64,000 nucleotides of DNA, from the NCBI GenBank assembly GCA_002506535.1, contig DAXT01000018.1, forward strand, positions 1-64,000. Reading direction: 5' to 3'. This document shows, one piece after another, positions 8,901 through 16,757 of the stretch; the stretch's first letter is position 1; every line of letters begins with the position of its first letter. A model generated the notes under the pieces. The model ran no database searches and was not told the DNA's origin. It saw only the letters and a list, made by a program, of their open reading frames with translations. The translations under genes and the position numbers were made by a program. This DNA is from Methanothrix harundinacea. Its GTDB lineage: Archaea; Halobacteriota; Methanosarcinia; Methanotrichales; Methanotrichaceae.

Positions 8901-11660
8901 GGTGCGCACAACTGCATCCAGGCTGAAGAAGGCCTCATACGGCAGGAAGGTCAGGTTCAGCCCTGCCTGGGCCAGATATCTGACAATCGCTCTCCCGGCT
9001 GAATACAGGTGTTGATCAATGGGCAGCTCGGCGGGCTTGTTCAGGATCACTCGGATGCAAGCTAGCACCGGTGGTGTTAGAACAGCCCCCACTACCACAG
9101 AGGTCCAGAACCATGGCTGCAACAGTACCGACCATGCCAAGAACAACAGTAAAATCTGGGCAGGGGTCACGAGGCTGCGCCTGAGGTTGTCGAAGATCTT
9201 CCATCGGGATAGCCCTGAGATTGGATTGTCCATGACCAGGCCTCCTGGGCCTGGCACGCGCATGAGCAACCAACTGGCAATCTGCCAGTCACCTCTGATC
9301 CATCTGTGCCTCCGGCTAACGTCTGTGGTGTAGCGGTAGGGATAGTCCTCATAGAACTGCACATCGCTGACCAATGCCGCTCTGGCATAGCTACCCTCCA
9401 GAAGATCATGGCTCAGGATCAGATTATCTGGAAAGCGCCCACCCAGAGACTTCGAAAAGGCATCCACGTCGTAGATCCCCTTGCCGGTAAAGGAGCCTTC
9501 CCCGAAAATGTCCTGGTAGACATCCGAGACTTCCCGCGTGTATGGATCAATTCCCGGCTCGCCTCCGAAGAGCCTCACAAACCTCGATCGGTCTGCCTCA
9601 GGCATGCCTGAACTCAGGCGGGGATGGAGTATGCTGTAGCCCTCAGCGACATATTGCTTATGCTCATCGAACCTGGGGTGGTTGAGAGGGTGAGCCATGG
9701 TCTCCACCAGCAGCCGGGCAGAGTCATAGGGCATCTTGGTATCTTCGTCGACCGTGATGACGTACTTCACTTCAGGCAGGATCGATACGTCGCCCGCAAT
9801 CGAAGAGAAGCTATCCCCAGATCCCCCTCGCAGCAGTGAGTTGAGTTCCCCGAGTATGCCCCTTTTTCGCTCATAGCCCCTCCAGATCTCCTCTTTAGAG
9901 TCCCTCCTGCGCTGGCGGGGAAAGAGAAAGAAGATACTATCATGGTACTTTTCATTCAGCGCCTCGATTCCCTGGCGAGCCATAATTAGCAGATGCTCAT
10001 CCTCAGGCACGACCTCCTGCTCGGCGTCGCCCAGATCCGTCAGAAGGCTGAAGTGGAGGTTTATATCCCGGTTTGCCAGGTATCGAACCTCGAGCCCCTC
10101 CAGCAGATCCATAACTTTTTCAGGGCTGGTCAGAACAGATGGTACCACAACCAGCGTTCGCAGCTCTTGCGGAATGCCTGAAGAGAAGTCCATTCTGGGG
10201 AGAGCATGAGGCCTGACCAGCAGAGTCGTCAGCCAGTTCACCAGGCCGACCGCAGGGCTGCTTATGCAGATCACCAGAAAGATGGAAGCCGAGACCAGCA
10301 TCCATCCGCCCGATCCAAGCTTATAAGCCTGGGCCAGTACTATAGCGGTTATGAGCGCAGTGACCAGCGTTATCGCGCCGAGATAGCATAACAGAGGGAA
10401 CCGGTGAATAGTCCTGCTAAGTGACTCCATTAGCGGCCAGCTCATCCCGGCAGCCCACTCAAGCTCAGGTACCCCCTTATCTATCAGGTAGAACCCAACA
10501 TGTGCACTTCGATCTTCGCTGCCCCTAGCCTCAACACTCGCCTGGGCTAGTTTTACCGCCTTGAGTGCGACCTCTTCCTCAGATAACAAGCTGCACTTTG
10601 CGATCCTCTCAACTGTGTGGCGGTAACGATCCCGGGTGGCGAAGTCCATCTGGCTATATGTGCCTCCAGGGTCCATGTGCAGTGCCTTCTCGACAACGCT
10701 CGTCCCCTCTACAAACTTCCTCCAGTCCATGGACTCGAGAAAACGAAAGCTTCCGATGCTGTTGCCTATGGAGACCTTATCTGCAGCCACTTGCTGGATA
10801 TCCTCCTGGACCATCTGACCGATGGTCTTTCCCATTTCAGATAGTCGCTGATCAATCCATGTTAGCGGGAGAGCCAGAGCAAGGCTCTGTCCTTCCAACC
10901 TTCGGGCAAATTCAGCAACAAAGGCACTGGACATTGGAGGGTTTGAGCTGGCCAGATCAGCCACCACAACGATCATGCTCTTTGGTTTTGTCTCTGCCGT
11001 CAGAATTACCTGATCTGCCCAGTGACCTGCCAGATTGCGGTCGATCCTGCCCTTGATGATTCGCAAAGAGATCCGCCGCAGGTTCTCTATCAGTGCCAGG
11101 CGGAGCATGATCGCAACTGCCCAGAGTTCACCCAGGTTAAGCAAACTGACCGTTTGATACGAATCCACGAAGCGCTTCAGGCTTTCTGCATCCACCCGAC
11201 CATCGGAATGAAGGATCAGCTCCCTGGCAAGGTCATAAATGCGCGGGTAGCCGGCCAGTGGCCCTCTGAGCATATGCGGCAGCTCTTTGCTGTAACCTTT
11301 CGGCAGATGCCGCTTGGCCATGAGAATCTGCTCTTCTATCTTGTAGAAGTTGTCGAGTAGCCACTCCGAGGCTGGCGCAATCCGCAGATTCGATGCCACA
11401 GCCTCTGTCAACAGCTCGTTTGCCTGCAGCAGGATCGCCTCGTTCTCAGCCAGCCTTGGCAGAAGCAGGTCCTTGCCGGGCATCGGATCGATCTCATGGC
11501 GTTCTGCCAGCGCCTTGGCATGCCGCTCCAGCTGGTTGATGCTGAACAGCTCGGATCGTAGCGGCTGCTCATAGCTGTACTGGCGCAGGAAGCCATTGCT
11601 GTCGAGGCGCGCCTTGAGACGGTTTAAGCTCCGTTGAACTTTATTTTGATTTAGAATCAA
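2859..11660 (-). CDS. Cyclic beta-1,2-glucan synthase-like protein (GT84/GH94 type)
   Basis: At 2933 residues this matches the size and order of bacterial Cgs/NdvB proteins. After a cytosolic N-terminal region come membrane spans (about 420-485), a glycosyltransferase domain with VDEDTKMP (about 638) and SRRHRWIRGDWQ (about 790), more spans (827-873, 953-997), and the middle glucoamylase-like domain (from about 1020, PPDNYQEEP), the region linked to cyclisation in bacterial enzymes. The C-terminal third is GH94-like, with the catalytic-type GSGDWNDAMNRVG near 2618. The family uses UDP-glucose to build beta-1,2-glucan on itself and releases rings. No exporter gene is adjacent. Arginine codons are mostly CGN and leucine often CTG, unlike the AGG/CTC habit of the core genes, which suggests transfer. 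The start is the ATG at 11660. Confidence 0.9.
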   Translation of the reverse strand: MILNQNKVQRSLNRLKARLDSNGFLRQYSYEQPLRSELFSINQLERHAKALAERHEIDPMPGKDLLLPRLAENEAILLQANELLTEAVASNLRIAPASEWLLDNFYKIEEQILMAKRHLPKGYSKELPHMLRGPLAGYPRIYDLARELILHSDGRVDAESLKRFVDSYQTVSLLNLGELWAVAIMLRLALIENLRRISLRIIKGRIDRNLAGHWADQVILTAETKPKSMIVVVADLASSNPPMSSAFVAEFARRLEGQSLALALPLTWIDQRLSEMGKTIGQMVQEDIQQVAADKVSIGNSIGSFRFLESMDWRKFVEGTSVVEKALHMDPGGTYSQMDFATRDRYRHTVERIAKCSLLSEEEVALKAVKLAQASVEARGSEDRSAHVGFYLIDKGVPELEWAAGMSWPLMESLSRTIHRFPLLCYLGAITLVTALITAIVLAQAYKLGSGGWMLVSASIFLVICISSPAVGLVNWLTTLLVRPHALPRMDFSSGIPQELRTLVVVPSVLTSPEKVMDLLEGLEVRYLANRDINLHFSLLTDLGDAEQEVVPEDEHLLIMARQGIEALNEKYHDSIFFLFPRQRRRDSKEEIWRGYERKRGILGELNSLLRGGSGDSFSSIAGDVSILPEVKYVITVDEDTKMPYDSARLLVETMAHPLNHPRFDEHKQYVAEGYSILHPRLSSGMPEADRSRFVRLFGGEPGIDPYTREVSDVYQDIFGEGSFTGKGIYDVDAFSKSLGGRFPDNLILSHDLLEGSYARAALVSDVQFYEDYPYRYTTDVSRRHRWIRGDWQIASWLLMRVPGPGGLVMDNPISGLSRWKIFDNLRRSLVTPAQILLLFLAWSVLLQPWFWTSVVVGAVLTPPVLACIRVILNKPAELPIDQHLYSAGRAIVRYLAQAGLNLTFLPYEAFFSLDAVVRTGGRMLFTHKRLLEWTSSSSSRNSGKSDLAGFYQSMWIAPAVAVATTSYLAFWRPDVLYIVWTLLVSWSLAPAVAWWISLPPDTPKAKLDEDQTIFLRKLSRRTWKFFETFVGPDNNWLPPDNYQEEPRSVVANGTSPTNMGLSLLANLAAYDFGYISAGKLIERNACALQTMKNLERFQGHFYNWYDTKLLEPMQPKYISTVDSGNLAGHLLTLQQGQIELMDQKILPDQAFNGLQDTLQIIREAANGGGGSADGVRGEMGPPQVLVQIDRFWTELQSPPCNLSAAWQLLDRQAKAAALMMDRLGSEADDDLLWWTRAYELQLRDHLDDLVLMAPWLMLPMWIMGHPLHEEFPAQDLTEQVGRRSELQAELLRLDFIPLLREVSETARKLMPIIDQISSYFQGVDRQTERKWLQELGQKTMDAEKCAGERIASIKMLALDCRELADIKYDFLFNESRRLLAIGYNVDDSRRDEGCYDLLASEARLSSFVAIAQGRLKQEHWFSLGRMLTTAGGELALLSWGGTMFEYLMPLLIMPTYENTLLNQTYRSTVKRQIEYGQQRSVPWGVSESGYNIIDVNQIYQYRAFGVPGLGFKRGLAKDLVIAPYASALALMVSPAEGCINLQRMADEGYLGEYGFYEAIDYTQSRLIQGQRSATVRSFMAHHQGMSFLSMAYVLLDRPMQRRFMANPIFRAADLLLQERVPKAKPFYPHAAEASPSIWRAGMLAREKSMRVFNDPNSTTPDVHLLSNGDYRVMISGSGAGYSQWKDIAVTRWHGDITRDNEGQFFYIRDLDSNDVRSAGYQPVCKKAKTYQVIFQGAKAEFRSRVLGIDAYTEVVVSPEDDVELRSISLTNRTSIRRKIELTSYAEVVLTTPAADATHPAFSNLFVETKILRKRSAILCTRRPRSKDEKTPWMLHLMAAEKVKDDLVSFETDRSKFIGRGRTVADPVAMTGVIELSDSEGSVLDPIVSIRCIVTIDPGETSRVNFITGMAETRARAIELIDKYHDVRMTDRVHNLAWTHNQMIMQQLNITDADINLYMRLASAIIYPCSNWRASTGVLSKNQHGQSGLWAYGISGDIPIVLLRIGDRSYIDLAHQLLRAHAYWHMMGLAVDLVIWNEDRSGYRQELQDEIMGLVSISTDTFTKERSGGVFVIHADQISEEAGVLVQAVAKAIFTDDRGNFEDQLERTCRFSVAVPLLKPVQAPRVENYEAVMSTGRDLIFFNGLGGFTKDGREYIIRIAPGQTTPVPWSNVISNPNFGTVISESGGAYTWGENSQQFRLTPWYNDPVSDTSGEALYIRDEESGQFWSPTAMPARGPTHYTCRHGFGYSVFEHKESGIASELWVYVALDAPVKFYLLKLRNESGISRRLSLTSYVELVLGEMRSKSGMHIVTEIDPSTGALLARNPYNADFPGRIVFLDVNEEMGSFSGDRTEFLGRNGSLANPAALARERLSNRVGPAMDPCAAMQVKIDLADGQESEIVFTLGTGRSIDDVRSLIKRFRGSGPARAALEAVWSYWNRTLGAVYVETPDKALNVLTNGWLLYQTLACRIWARSGFYQSSGAFGFRDQLQDSMALIYAEPQLARKHLLRCAAHQFLEGDVLHWWHPPSGRGVRTHSSDDYLWLPLAAHRYVTATGDTDVLDERINFIEGRPLKPDEDAYYDLPTRSEEYGTLYEHCVRAIRNGLDFGQHGLPLMGSGDWNDAMNRVGYQGKGESIWLAFFLYHVLMKFSEIALLCDDPAFANQCISEAANLRKKIKEFGWDGNWYLRAYFDNGETLGSSANPECQIDSISQSWSVLSGAGDAERSKVAMEEVDRQLVKRDALLIQLLKPPFDKSDSDPGYIRGYIPGVRENGGQYTHAAVWAAMAFAALGDSTRAWELLAMINPLNHGSTPEQVVIYKAEPYVVAADVYALPPHAGRGGWTWYTGAAGWMYRLIVESLLGLTLEVDKLQFQPCIPADWESFQVHYRYRETFYHITVTRTGVEQSVMIDGLLQSDGMIHLIDDRKEHLVEVRIN

Positions 11661-12129
11661 TTCTCGACACCCGGTTTAGCTGCACAATGGCTCACCACCG
11701 GTTGCCGGCCGGTTGGAGGCAGGGATATCCCAAAAATCTACTTGGATCAAACGAGTCAAAGGCTTAGACAGGTCCACATAATAATACATCGCAACATGCC
11801 TTTAGTATTTATTGGTGCTTTGAGGATTTTGATTTACTCGTCGCTAGTGCCCTTTCAATCTGATTTTTCTAGGAAATGAGTTTTATATATTAAACATACT
11901 CGAGGATTTCGAAAAACGGTCATGATACTGAAATAAGTAGGAGTTTCTAGCATTCGTGATTGGTTAAGGTTTCATGGGGTATTTAATATATCTTTACAAA
12001 TATACTCTTCATATGCATCTGTACGTCCTTCGTATCCCTGCCTTGACTGCTTTATCGTGGACGATCTGGCGGATCCTCGATTCGGCCATCAGCACATAGA
12101 TACCCTGGCCGGGAAAAGTGGTCAATTTC

Positions 12130-12165
12130 TACTAGTAAATACGTGCGAAATTCCCATCCCCCGCA
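12130..12165 (+). repeat. 36-base direct repeat, copy 2
   Basis: Same orientation as the copy at 2453-2488, with 33 of 36 positions identical; the first 21 bases are identical. It lies 470 bases beyond the start of the glucan synthase gene, near the point where base composition changes to that of the core genes. Confidence 0.75.
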
Positions 12166-12240
12166 CCAATTAACCTGTATGCCAGATTGCTTCGGACTAT
12201 TGGGAATTCTATTCTGATATCCACTATTTCGAGGTGCAAT

Positions 12241-12286
12241 CTGGAGCGCCTCCTCCAGCCTCCAAACCCTCCAACCTGTTGGAGGG
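12241..12286. terminator. Two adjacent hairpins after the HEAT-repeat gene
   Basis: CTGGAG/CTCCAG (12241-12258) and CCCTCCAA/TTGGAGGG with a 4-base loop (12267-12286) are perfect stems. They lie 37-80 bases beyond the minus-strand stop at 12323, where a terminator or 3' end structure would be expected. There is no clear T-run. Confidence 0.45.
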
Positions 12287-12322
12287 GGTCACCGTCCCCG
12301 TCCCCGGTCCGTTCCGCCTATC

Positions 12323-13288
12323 CTAATAAGCCCCGATCTTCTCCAAAGCCTCTCGAGCCGCTCTACGGACAGCTTCGGCCTCGTCCTTCAGAAGATCGAT
12401 GAGGGCGTCCTTAGCCCGGGGATCGCCGATCTCGCCGAGGGAGGCGGCGGCGTTCCCCCTGACCACCGGGTCCTCGTCGTAAAGGGCCTCAATTATCCGG
12501 TCCAACAAGCCCCTCTTTCCCAGCTTCACCAACGAGCTTGCCACCATCGCCCGGACCCAGGAGGAGTCGTCTTCCGATGCCATATAAGCGAGGGGACGGA
12601 TCGCCCTCTCGTCGCCGGTCTCCCCGAGGGACCTCACGGCATCCAGCCGGTTCACCCAATCCCCGTCATCGAGAGCTATGAGCAGATCGTCCACCCGTTT
12701 GGTCGTCGCCGGGGCTGAGATCTTTGAGAAGGCGATGAACTCCGCCTCTTCGACGGACTCCGCCACAACTTTAGGGGCGAGATGGTCTTGGGGGGCGACC
12801 GCCTTCGAATGCGATATCTCGTCCAGGGCCCTGGCAGCGTCGGCCCGGACCCCCGCATCCTCATCCTCCAGAGCTCTTATTAGTGGGTCGAGCGCTCTGG
12901 GATCGCAGATCTTTCCCAGAGCATCGGCGGCGTTCTGTCGGACCCACCTGTGCTCATCTCTCAGGGCGGAGATGAGAGGCTCCACGGCTCCGCCATCCCG
13001 TATCTTTCCGAGAGCCTTGGCAGCAGCCTCCCGGACTCTGAAGTCGTCATCGAAGAGAGCCCCTGCGAGGGGTCTCACGCACCTGGGATCTCCCAACTTG
13101 CCGAGGGCTGATGCGGCCATCAATCTGACGTGCTCGTGCTCATCTTCCAGAGACTCGATGAGGGGACCGTAGGCTCTTTGATCCCGGTCATCGCCGAGCG
13201 ACCAGGCAGCCCACCCCCGGACCCGAAAGTTCTCATCCTTAAGAGACTCGATCAGGTGATCAAAAGACCTGCTATCGCTCAGTCTCAT
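12323..13288 (-). CDS. HEAT-repeat protein (PBS lyase-type repeats)
   Basis: The protein is built almost entirely of about nine HEAT-like repeats of roughly 31 residues, each with the pattern L-I-x-A-L-x-D-E-x-x-x-V-R-x-x-A-A-x-A-L-G-x-I-G-D. Five repeats come first, then a spacer of about 45 residues (170-215), then four more. Such proteins form curved helical scaffolds that bind other proteins; those near phycobilin lyases gave the family its name, but no lyase role is implied here. No signal peptide or membrane span is seen. The ATG at 13288 follows GGGTGA at a good distance; a GTG at 13297 is the alternative. It stands alone, so the partner is unknown. Confidence 0.85.
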   Translation of the reverse strand: MRLSDSRSFDHLIESLKDENFRVRGWAAWSLGDDRDQRAYGPLIESLEDEHEHVRLMAASALGKLGDPRCVRPLAGALFDDDFRVREAAAKALGKIRDGGAVEPLISALRDEHRWVRQNAADALGKICDPRALDPLIRALEDEDAGVRADAARALDEISHSKAVAPQDHLAPKVVAESVEEAEFIAFSKISAPATTKRVDDLLIALDDGDWVNRLDAVRSLGETGDERAIRPLAYMASEDDSSWVRAMVASSLVKLGKRGLLDRIIEALYDEDPVVRGNAAASLGEIGDPRAKDALIDLLKDEAEAVRRAAREALEKIGAY

Positions 13289-13577
13289 ATCCTTCACCCT
13301 CTCTTATGAGACTGTCATGAAAGGCAAAAAGTGTTTCGACTTGGAAGGTTGCATACCGACCCTTCGAAGATGGCAGCGTTATCTTCAACGACTCTGTGAC
13401 CACCGTCGCCGGAGCTGAACGGATCAGCGCCCTCCCCTGGGGATGCCGGATCCCGGGAGGTGATTTACAGGATCGTCGACAGCTCGATCTTGATCTCGAT
13501 CCTTATCTTCATCTGACCTCGATCTCCCCGGGGGTCTTGAGACACGGGGGTACCAGGGACCTCAGGAGAGGTGCCGG

Positions 13578-13889
13578 CTATCTCCTGTCGATCTTCAGAT
13601 CTTTGATGAGCTCTTCAAGCCTCCTATCGACGATAGCGCTGATCTCAGCTTCAATGTCCCGGTCCAAGATCGCCCCGTGGATCGCGGTCCCGACGATGAC
13701 GCCCTTGAGAAAGTCGCATCGACGATCCACCTCGACGGAGGAGAGGACCCGGGACAGATACCTCCTGAGGGTAGTTCCCGGGATGCTCCTGTAGGCTGCA
13801 AGCTCGTCTTTAACCTCCAGGACCTCGTCATCCTCGAACCCTGCCGCCCTCAGAAAGGTCTCAAGATCGTAGAGATCGTCCTCTTCCAT
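13578..13889 (-). CDS. Small acidic helical protein, unknown function
   Basis: A 103-residue protein that I do not recognise. The ATG at 13889 follows GGAGGAGC closely, and a TATA-like AATATAAATACC at about 13940-13952 precedes it, so this start is preferred to an upstream one at 13997 that would run through the promoter. The sequence is predicted mainly helical and acidic at the start (EEDDLYDLETFLRAAGF), with a central segment carrying two nearby cysteine/arginine-rich turns (VDRRCDFLKGVIVGTAIHGAIL) and a charged C-terminus. One cysteine only, so no metal cluster. Its own promoter suggests it is independently expressed. Confidence 0.6.
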   Translation of the reverse strand: MEEDDLYDLETFLRAAGFEDDEVLEVKDELAAYRSIPGTTLRRYLSRVLSSVEVDRRCDFLKGVIVGTAIHGAILDRDIEAEISAIVDRRLEELIKDLKIDRR

Positions 13890-13939
13890 TAAGCTCCTCC
13901 TCCAGCCCAACATCCTATGGACGCTGATCTCTCCTGGGG

Positions 13940-13952
13940 GGTATTTATATTG
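13940..13952 (-). promoter_or_regulatory. TATA box for the small gene ending at 13578
   Basis: On the minus strand the sequence reads AATATAAATACC, a good archaeal TATA box. It lies about 55 bases before the chosen ATG at 13889, so the transcript would carry a short leader that includes the GGAGGAG ribosome site. Confidence 0.5.
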
Positions 13953-14064
13953 CGGGTCCTTCGCAGGGAGGGAAGGAAGATGTGCCGCCTCCGGCATCAG
14001 GGTTTAAACTGGATACAGAAAGTTTTTTTAGCGATCAACTCCATAGGGGGGCTTGGTGAGTTAA

Positions 14065-14340
14065 ATGGTCAAGATAAACGGAAGACTCGGCAAATCGAAG
14101 GGTAGCCCCACGGGTGGGGAGAAGTTTGAGCAGGAGTTTTACATGACCGCCTCCGAGGCGGCGGCGACCCTCCGGGGCTTCGCCGATGAGATCGAGGCTC
14201 GGGGAAGGGTGGAGGCGTCATCGGGGGACTGGACCCTGGGAGTGAGTCCCGCCGAGCCGATCAAGATCGAGGTTCAGTATAAGCATGATCCAGCAATAAG
14301 GGAGCTTGAGGTCCAGCTGAAGCTCAAAGAGAACCCCTGA
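14065..14340 (+). CDS. Amphi-Trp domain-containing protein
   Basis: A 91-residue protein matching the amphi-Trp domain pattern: an F-x-x-E-F-Y-x-T-x-x-E-A-A-x-x-L-R-x-F-A-D-E-I-E start (about residues 20-45), a short G-x-V turn, a strand with a conserved tryptophan (SGDWTLGVSP), and a final beta strand (IKIEVQYK). The domain is found in many archaea and bacteria, usually as a small stand-alone protein; its role is not established. It is convergent with hef, whose stop is 46 bases away. The start at 14065 is the only good ATG in the frame. Confidence 0.75.
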   Translation: MVKINGRLGKSKGSPTGGEKFEQEFYMTASEAAATLRGFADEIEARGRVEASSGDWTLGVSPAEPIKIEVQYKHDPAIRELEVQLKLKENP

Positions 14341-14386
14341 ATCAGGATTCAACCTGAGATGCGGGACGGGCCCAGATCCAAAAGTT

Positions 14387-16747
14387 CTATCCCTTGTACT
14401 CCCCGCCCACCAGCTCCCGGATCCTCTCCGCCGTCTTCGGCCCGACGAGGGGGACCGTCTCCAGCTCCTCCGCCGAGGCTGCGAAGACCCTCTCCACCGA
14501 CCCGAAGTGACGCAGGAGGTTTTTTGCGACGGCCTGGCCTACACCAGGGATCGACGAGACCAGGTACTCCTGCTGCTCTTTGAGGGTCCGGTGGGTCTTC
14601 TTGCCGTGGGCGTGGGGGGCGCCGCCCCCGGCCTGCTGCTCGCGCCTCGCTATAGCCGCGATCACCGAGACGGTCTCATCCTCGTCGGCCGTCGGGATGA
14701 TGGCGACGCCGAAGTCGACGGCTATAGACGCCAGGGCGCCGCGGATGGCGTTGGGATGGACCTGCCGGGCGTAGAGGTCCCGCCCTTCCAGGATTAAAAT
14801 CGGCCTCTCGTAGTTTCGGGAGAGGTCCTTCAGCTGGGCGAAGAGGTTCCTCTCGCCGCCGATGAGGGAGTCGACGAAGTCTTCGGCGGTCTTCCTCTCG
14901 ATCCCGACTCTGTCGCTTACTATGTAATCGCCGACCTCCAGGACCCGCAAGGTAACCCCCACCCCCATCGACTCCAGCATCCGGGCGAGGCTCCTCTCCC
15001 TGGGATCGACGACGACGAGGGCGGAGGCCTCCTCATCTTCTGGGCGGTCGAGGAAGGCCGGCCCCCCGCCGGAAGCCTCCGCCTTCGCCTCAGCTTCCGC
15101 CTCCGCCGCCGACCCTCCTCCCTCCTCCCCGATCAATAGCTGCCTTCCCCTCCCGCCGGGAGGAAGGGCCGCGCCACCTCCGGCCGCCGACCCCAGATCT
15201 CTCCGATCAGGCCAGCTCATCTCCCGGATCTGCTGGCGCATGGACTTCTCTTTCCTGTCGCTGATCCAGCGGTACGCCTCGTCCCTCGTCCCCCTGGCGA
15301 CGAGGACTACGACCCTCCCCGCCCTCGCTCTCCCAGTCCTCCCCTTCCTCTGGATCGACCTGATCTCGCTTGGGACCGGCTCGTAGAAGAGGACGAGGTC
15401 CGTCGCCGGGATGTCTATCCCCTCCTCCCCGACGGAGGTGGCGATGAGGACGTTGTACTCCCCATCCCGGAACTTTCTGAGGATCTCGGCCTGCTTCTTC
15501 TGGGATAGCCCCTCGTCGGCGGCCCTGCTGGACTGGCCGACGAACCGTACGGGCCTGATCAGGTCGCCTGCCGCCTCCCGGAGGTAATCGAGGACAGAGC
15601 TCGCCGTATCCCGGTAGTTGGTGAATACCATGATCCGCGAGTCGGACTTGGCAGTAAGCTGCTCTTCGACGAGCTCCAGGACGGCCCGAAGCTTCGGATG
15701 GTCGACGTCCATCCTGGCGAGGTCGCCGACCGCCTCCCTCACCCGGGGGTCCTCCATGATCCTCTTCGCCGCCTTGCTTCCCCCCGGGGAGGAGGCCTCC
15801 GACTCGAGCCTCTCCAGGTACCGGGCGAGGGAGTCGACCCCCTGGGTCTCGGCGAGCTCGACGGCGTGCTGTAGCTTCAGGACCTCCGCCAGGACCGATA
15901 CCGCCTGGTAGAGGCTCGGCGACGGGTTTTTTGCGATCATCCCCCGGAGGGTCTTCTGCATCTCCAGAAGCTCTTTCTTCGAGGTCCTGTCCATCCTCTT
16001 GGGCATCCGCAGGCCGTCGGACCCCCCGAGCTGATGGAGGGCCTCGCCCCGATCCTCCAGGACCTCTTCCAGGAGGGTCCGCACCCTCATGATCTCCGGG
16101 GGGACGACCACCTTGACGACCTCGATCTCCCTCTCGTGGACGAAGGGAGATACGTCGGGGTCAGCCTCCGTCTTCGTCTCTATCCGCATCGCTCCGAGGT
16201 TCGTGGAGACCTCTTCAATCCTCTCGAGGCTGCTTCCGGGGCTCGCTGTGATCCCCAGGACGAGCCGGTCGGTCCCCTCCCTCTGGTAGCGCTCCGCTAT
16301 GTAGACGTAGGCGTAGTTTCCGACGGCCCGATGGGCCTCGTCGAATATGATCAAAGAGACGTCCCTGAGGGATATCCGCCGGGAGAGGAGGTCGTTTTCC
16401 ACCACCTGAGGCGTAGATACGACGACCCTGGCCCCCTCCCACATCTCTCTCCTCCGGTCGGGGGGGATCTCCCCTGTGAACTGGACTACGATGGATCCGT
16501 CCCTCAGGACCGACTCTAGATAAGAGGCGTGCTGCTCCACCAGGGGCTTTGTAGGAGCGAGAAATAGGACTCTCCCCCGGGGGAGCCTCGCCAGGAGGAC
16601 CATCAGGGCGACGACGGTCTTTCCCAGGCCCGTCGGGAGGACCACCAGAGTCGAGGCTTTGAGGGCGGTGGAGGCGAGCTCCAGCTGAAATAGCCTTCTA
16701 TCCACCGCCTTCTCCTTCAGCATCGGGTGCTCGAGGTAGGAGGTCAT
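14387..16747 (-). CDS. hef: Hef-type helicase/XPF-family nuclease
   Basis: A 786-residue protein with the full euryarchaeal Hef layout. The N-terminal superfamily 2 helicase has Walker A PTGLGKT (about 40), FDEAHR (about 137) and a helicase C part with EEGIDIP and QRKGRTGRA. An acidic/Ala-rich linker (about 540-570) leads to an ERCC4/XPF nuclease with the active-site pattern G-x-x-E-R-K-x-x-x-D (about 615) and a final helix-hairpin-helix pair (SIPGVGQAVAKNLL and VPLVGPKTAERI). Hef processes stalled replication forks and Holliday-type structures. GGAGGGAG precedes the ATG, and the gene starts ten bases after the purS stop, so it is probably transcribed with the purine genes. Confidence 0.95.
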   Translation of the reverse strand: MTSYLEHPMLKEKAVDRRLFQLELASTALKASTLVVLPTGLGKTVVALMVLLARLPRGRVLFLAPTKPLVEQHASYLESVLRDGSIVVQFTGEIPPDRRREMWEGARVVVSTPQVVENDLLSRRISLRDVSLIIFDEAHRAVGNYAYVYIAERYQREGTDRLVLGITASPGSSLERIEEVSTNLGAMRIETKTEADPDVSPFVHEREIEVVKVVVPPEIMRVRTLLEEVLEDRGEALHQLGGSDGLRMPKRMDRTSKKELLEMQKTLRGMIAKNPSPSLYQAVSVLAEVLKLQHAVELAETQGVDSLARYLERLESEASSPGGSKAAKRIMEDPRVREAVGDLARMDVDHPKLRAVLELVEEQLTAKSDSRIMVFTNYRDTASSVLDYLREAAGDLIRPVRFVGQSSRAADEGLSQKKQAEILRKFRDGEYNVLIATSVGEEGIDIPATDLVLFYEPVPSEIRSIQRKGRTGRARAGRVVVLVARGTRDEAYRWISDRKEKSMRQQIREMSWPDRRDLGSAAGGGAALPPGGRGRQLLIGEEGGGSAAEAEAEAKAEASGGGPAFLDRPEDEEASALVVVDPRERSLARMLESMGVGVTLRVLEVGDYIVSDRVGIERKTAEDFVDSLIGGERNLFAQLKDLSRNYERPILILEGRDLYARQVHPNAIRGALASIAVDFGVAIIPTADEDETVSVIAAIARREQQAGGGAPHAHGKKTHRTLKEQQEYLVSSIPGVGQAVAKNLLRHFGSVERVFAASAEELETVPLVGPKTAERIRELVGGEYKG

Positions 16748-16757
16748 CTCCCTCCTC

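Larger units (their letters stand above)
11661..12322. other. AT-rich non-coding region with repeat copy and hairpins
   Basis: About 660 bases without a supportable gene. The right end of the glucan synthase gene's upstream region lies here; no strong TATA box stands out close to its start. The middle is AT-rich. The second 36-base repeat copy is at 12130-12165, and GC-rich hairpins at 12241-12286 lie just beyond the HEAT-repeat gene stop. Composition changes to GC-rich core DNA at about 12,240. Confidence 0.6.
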
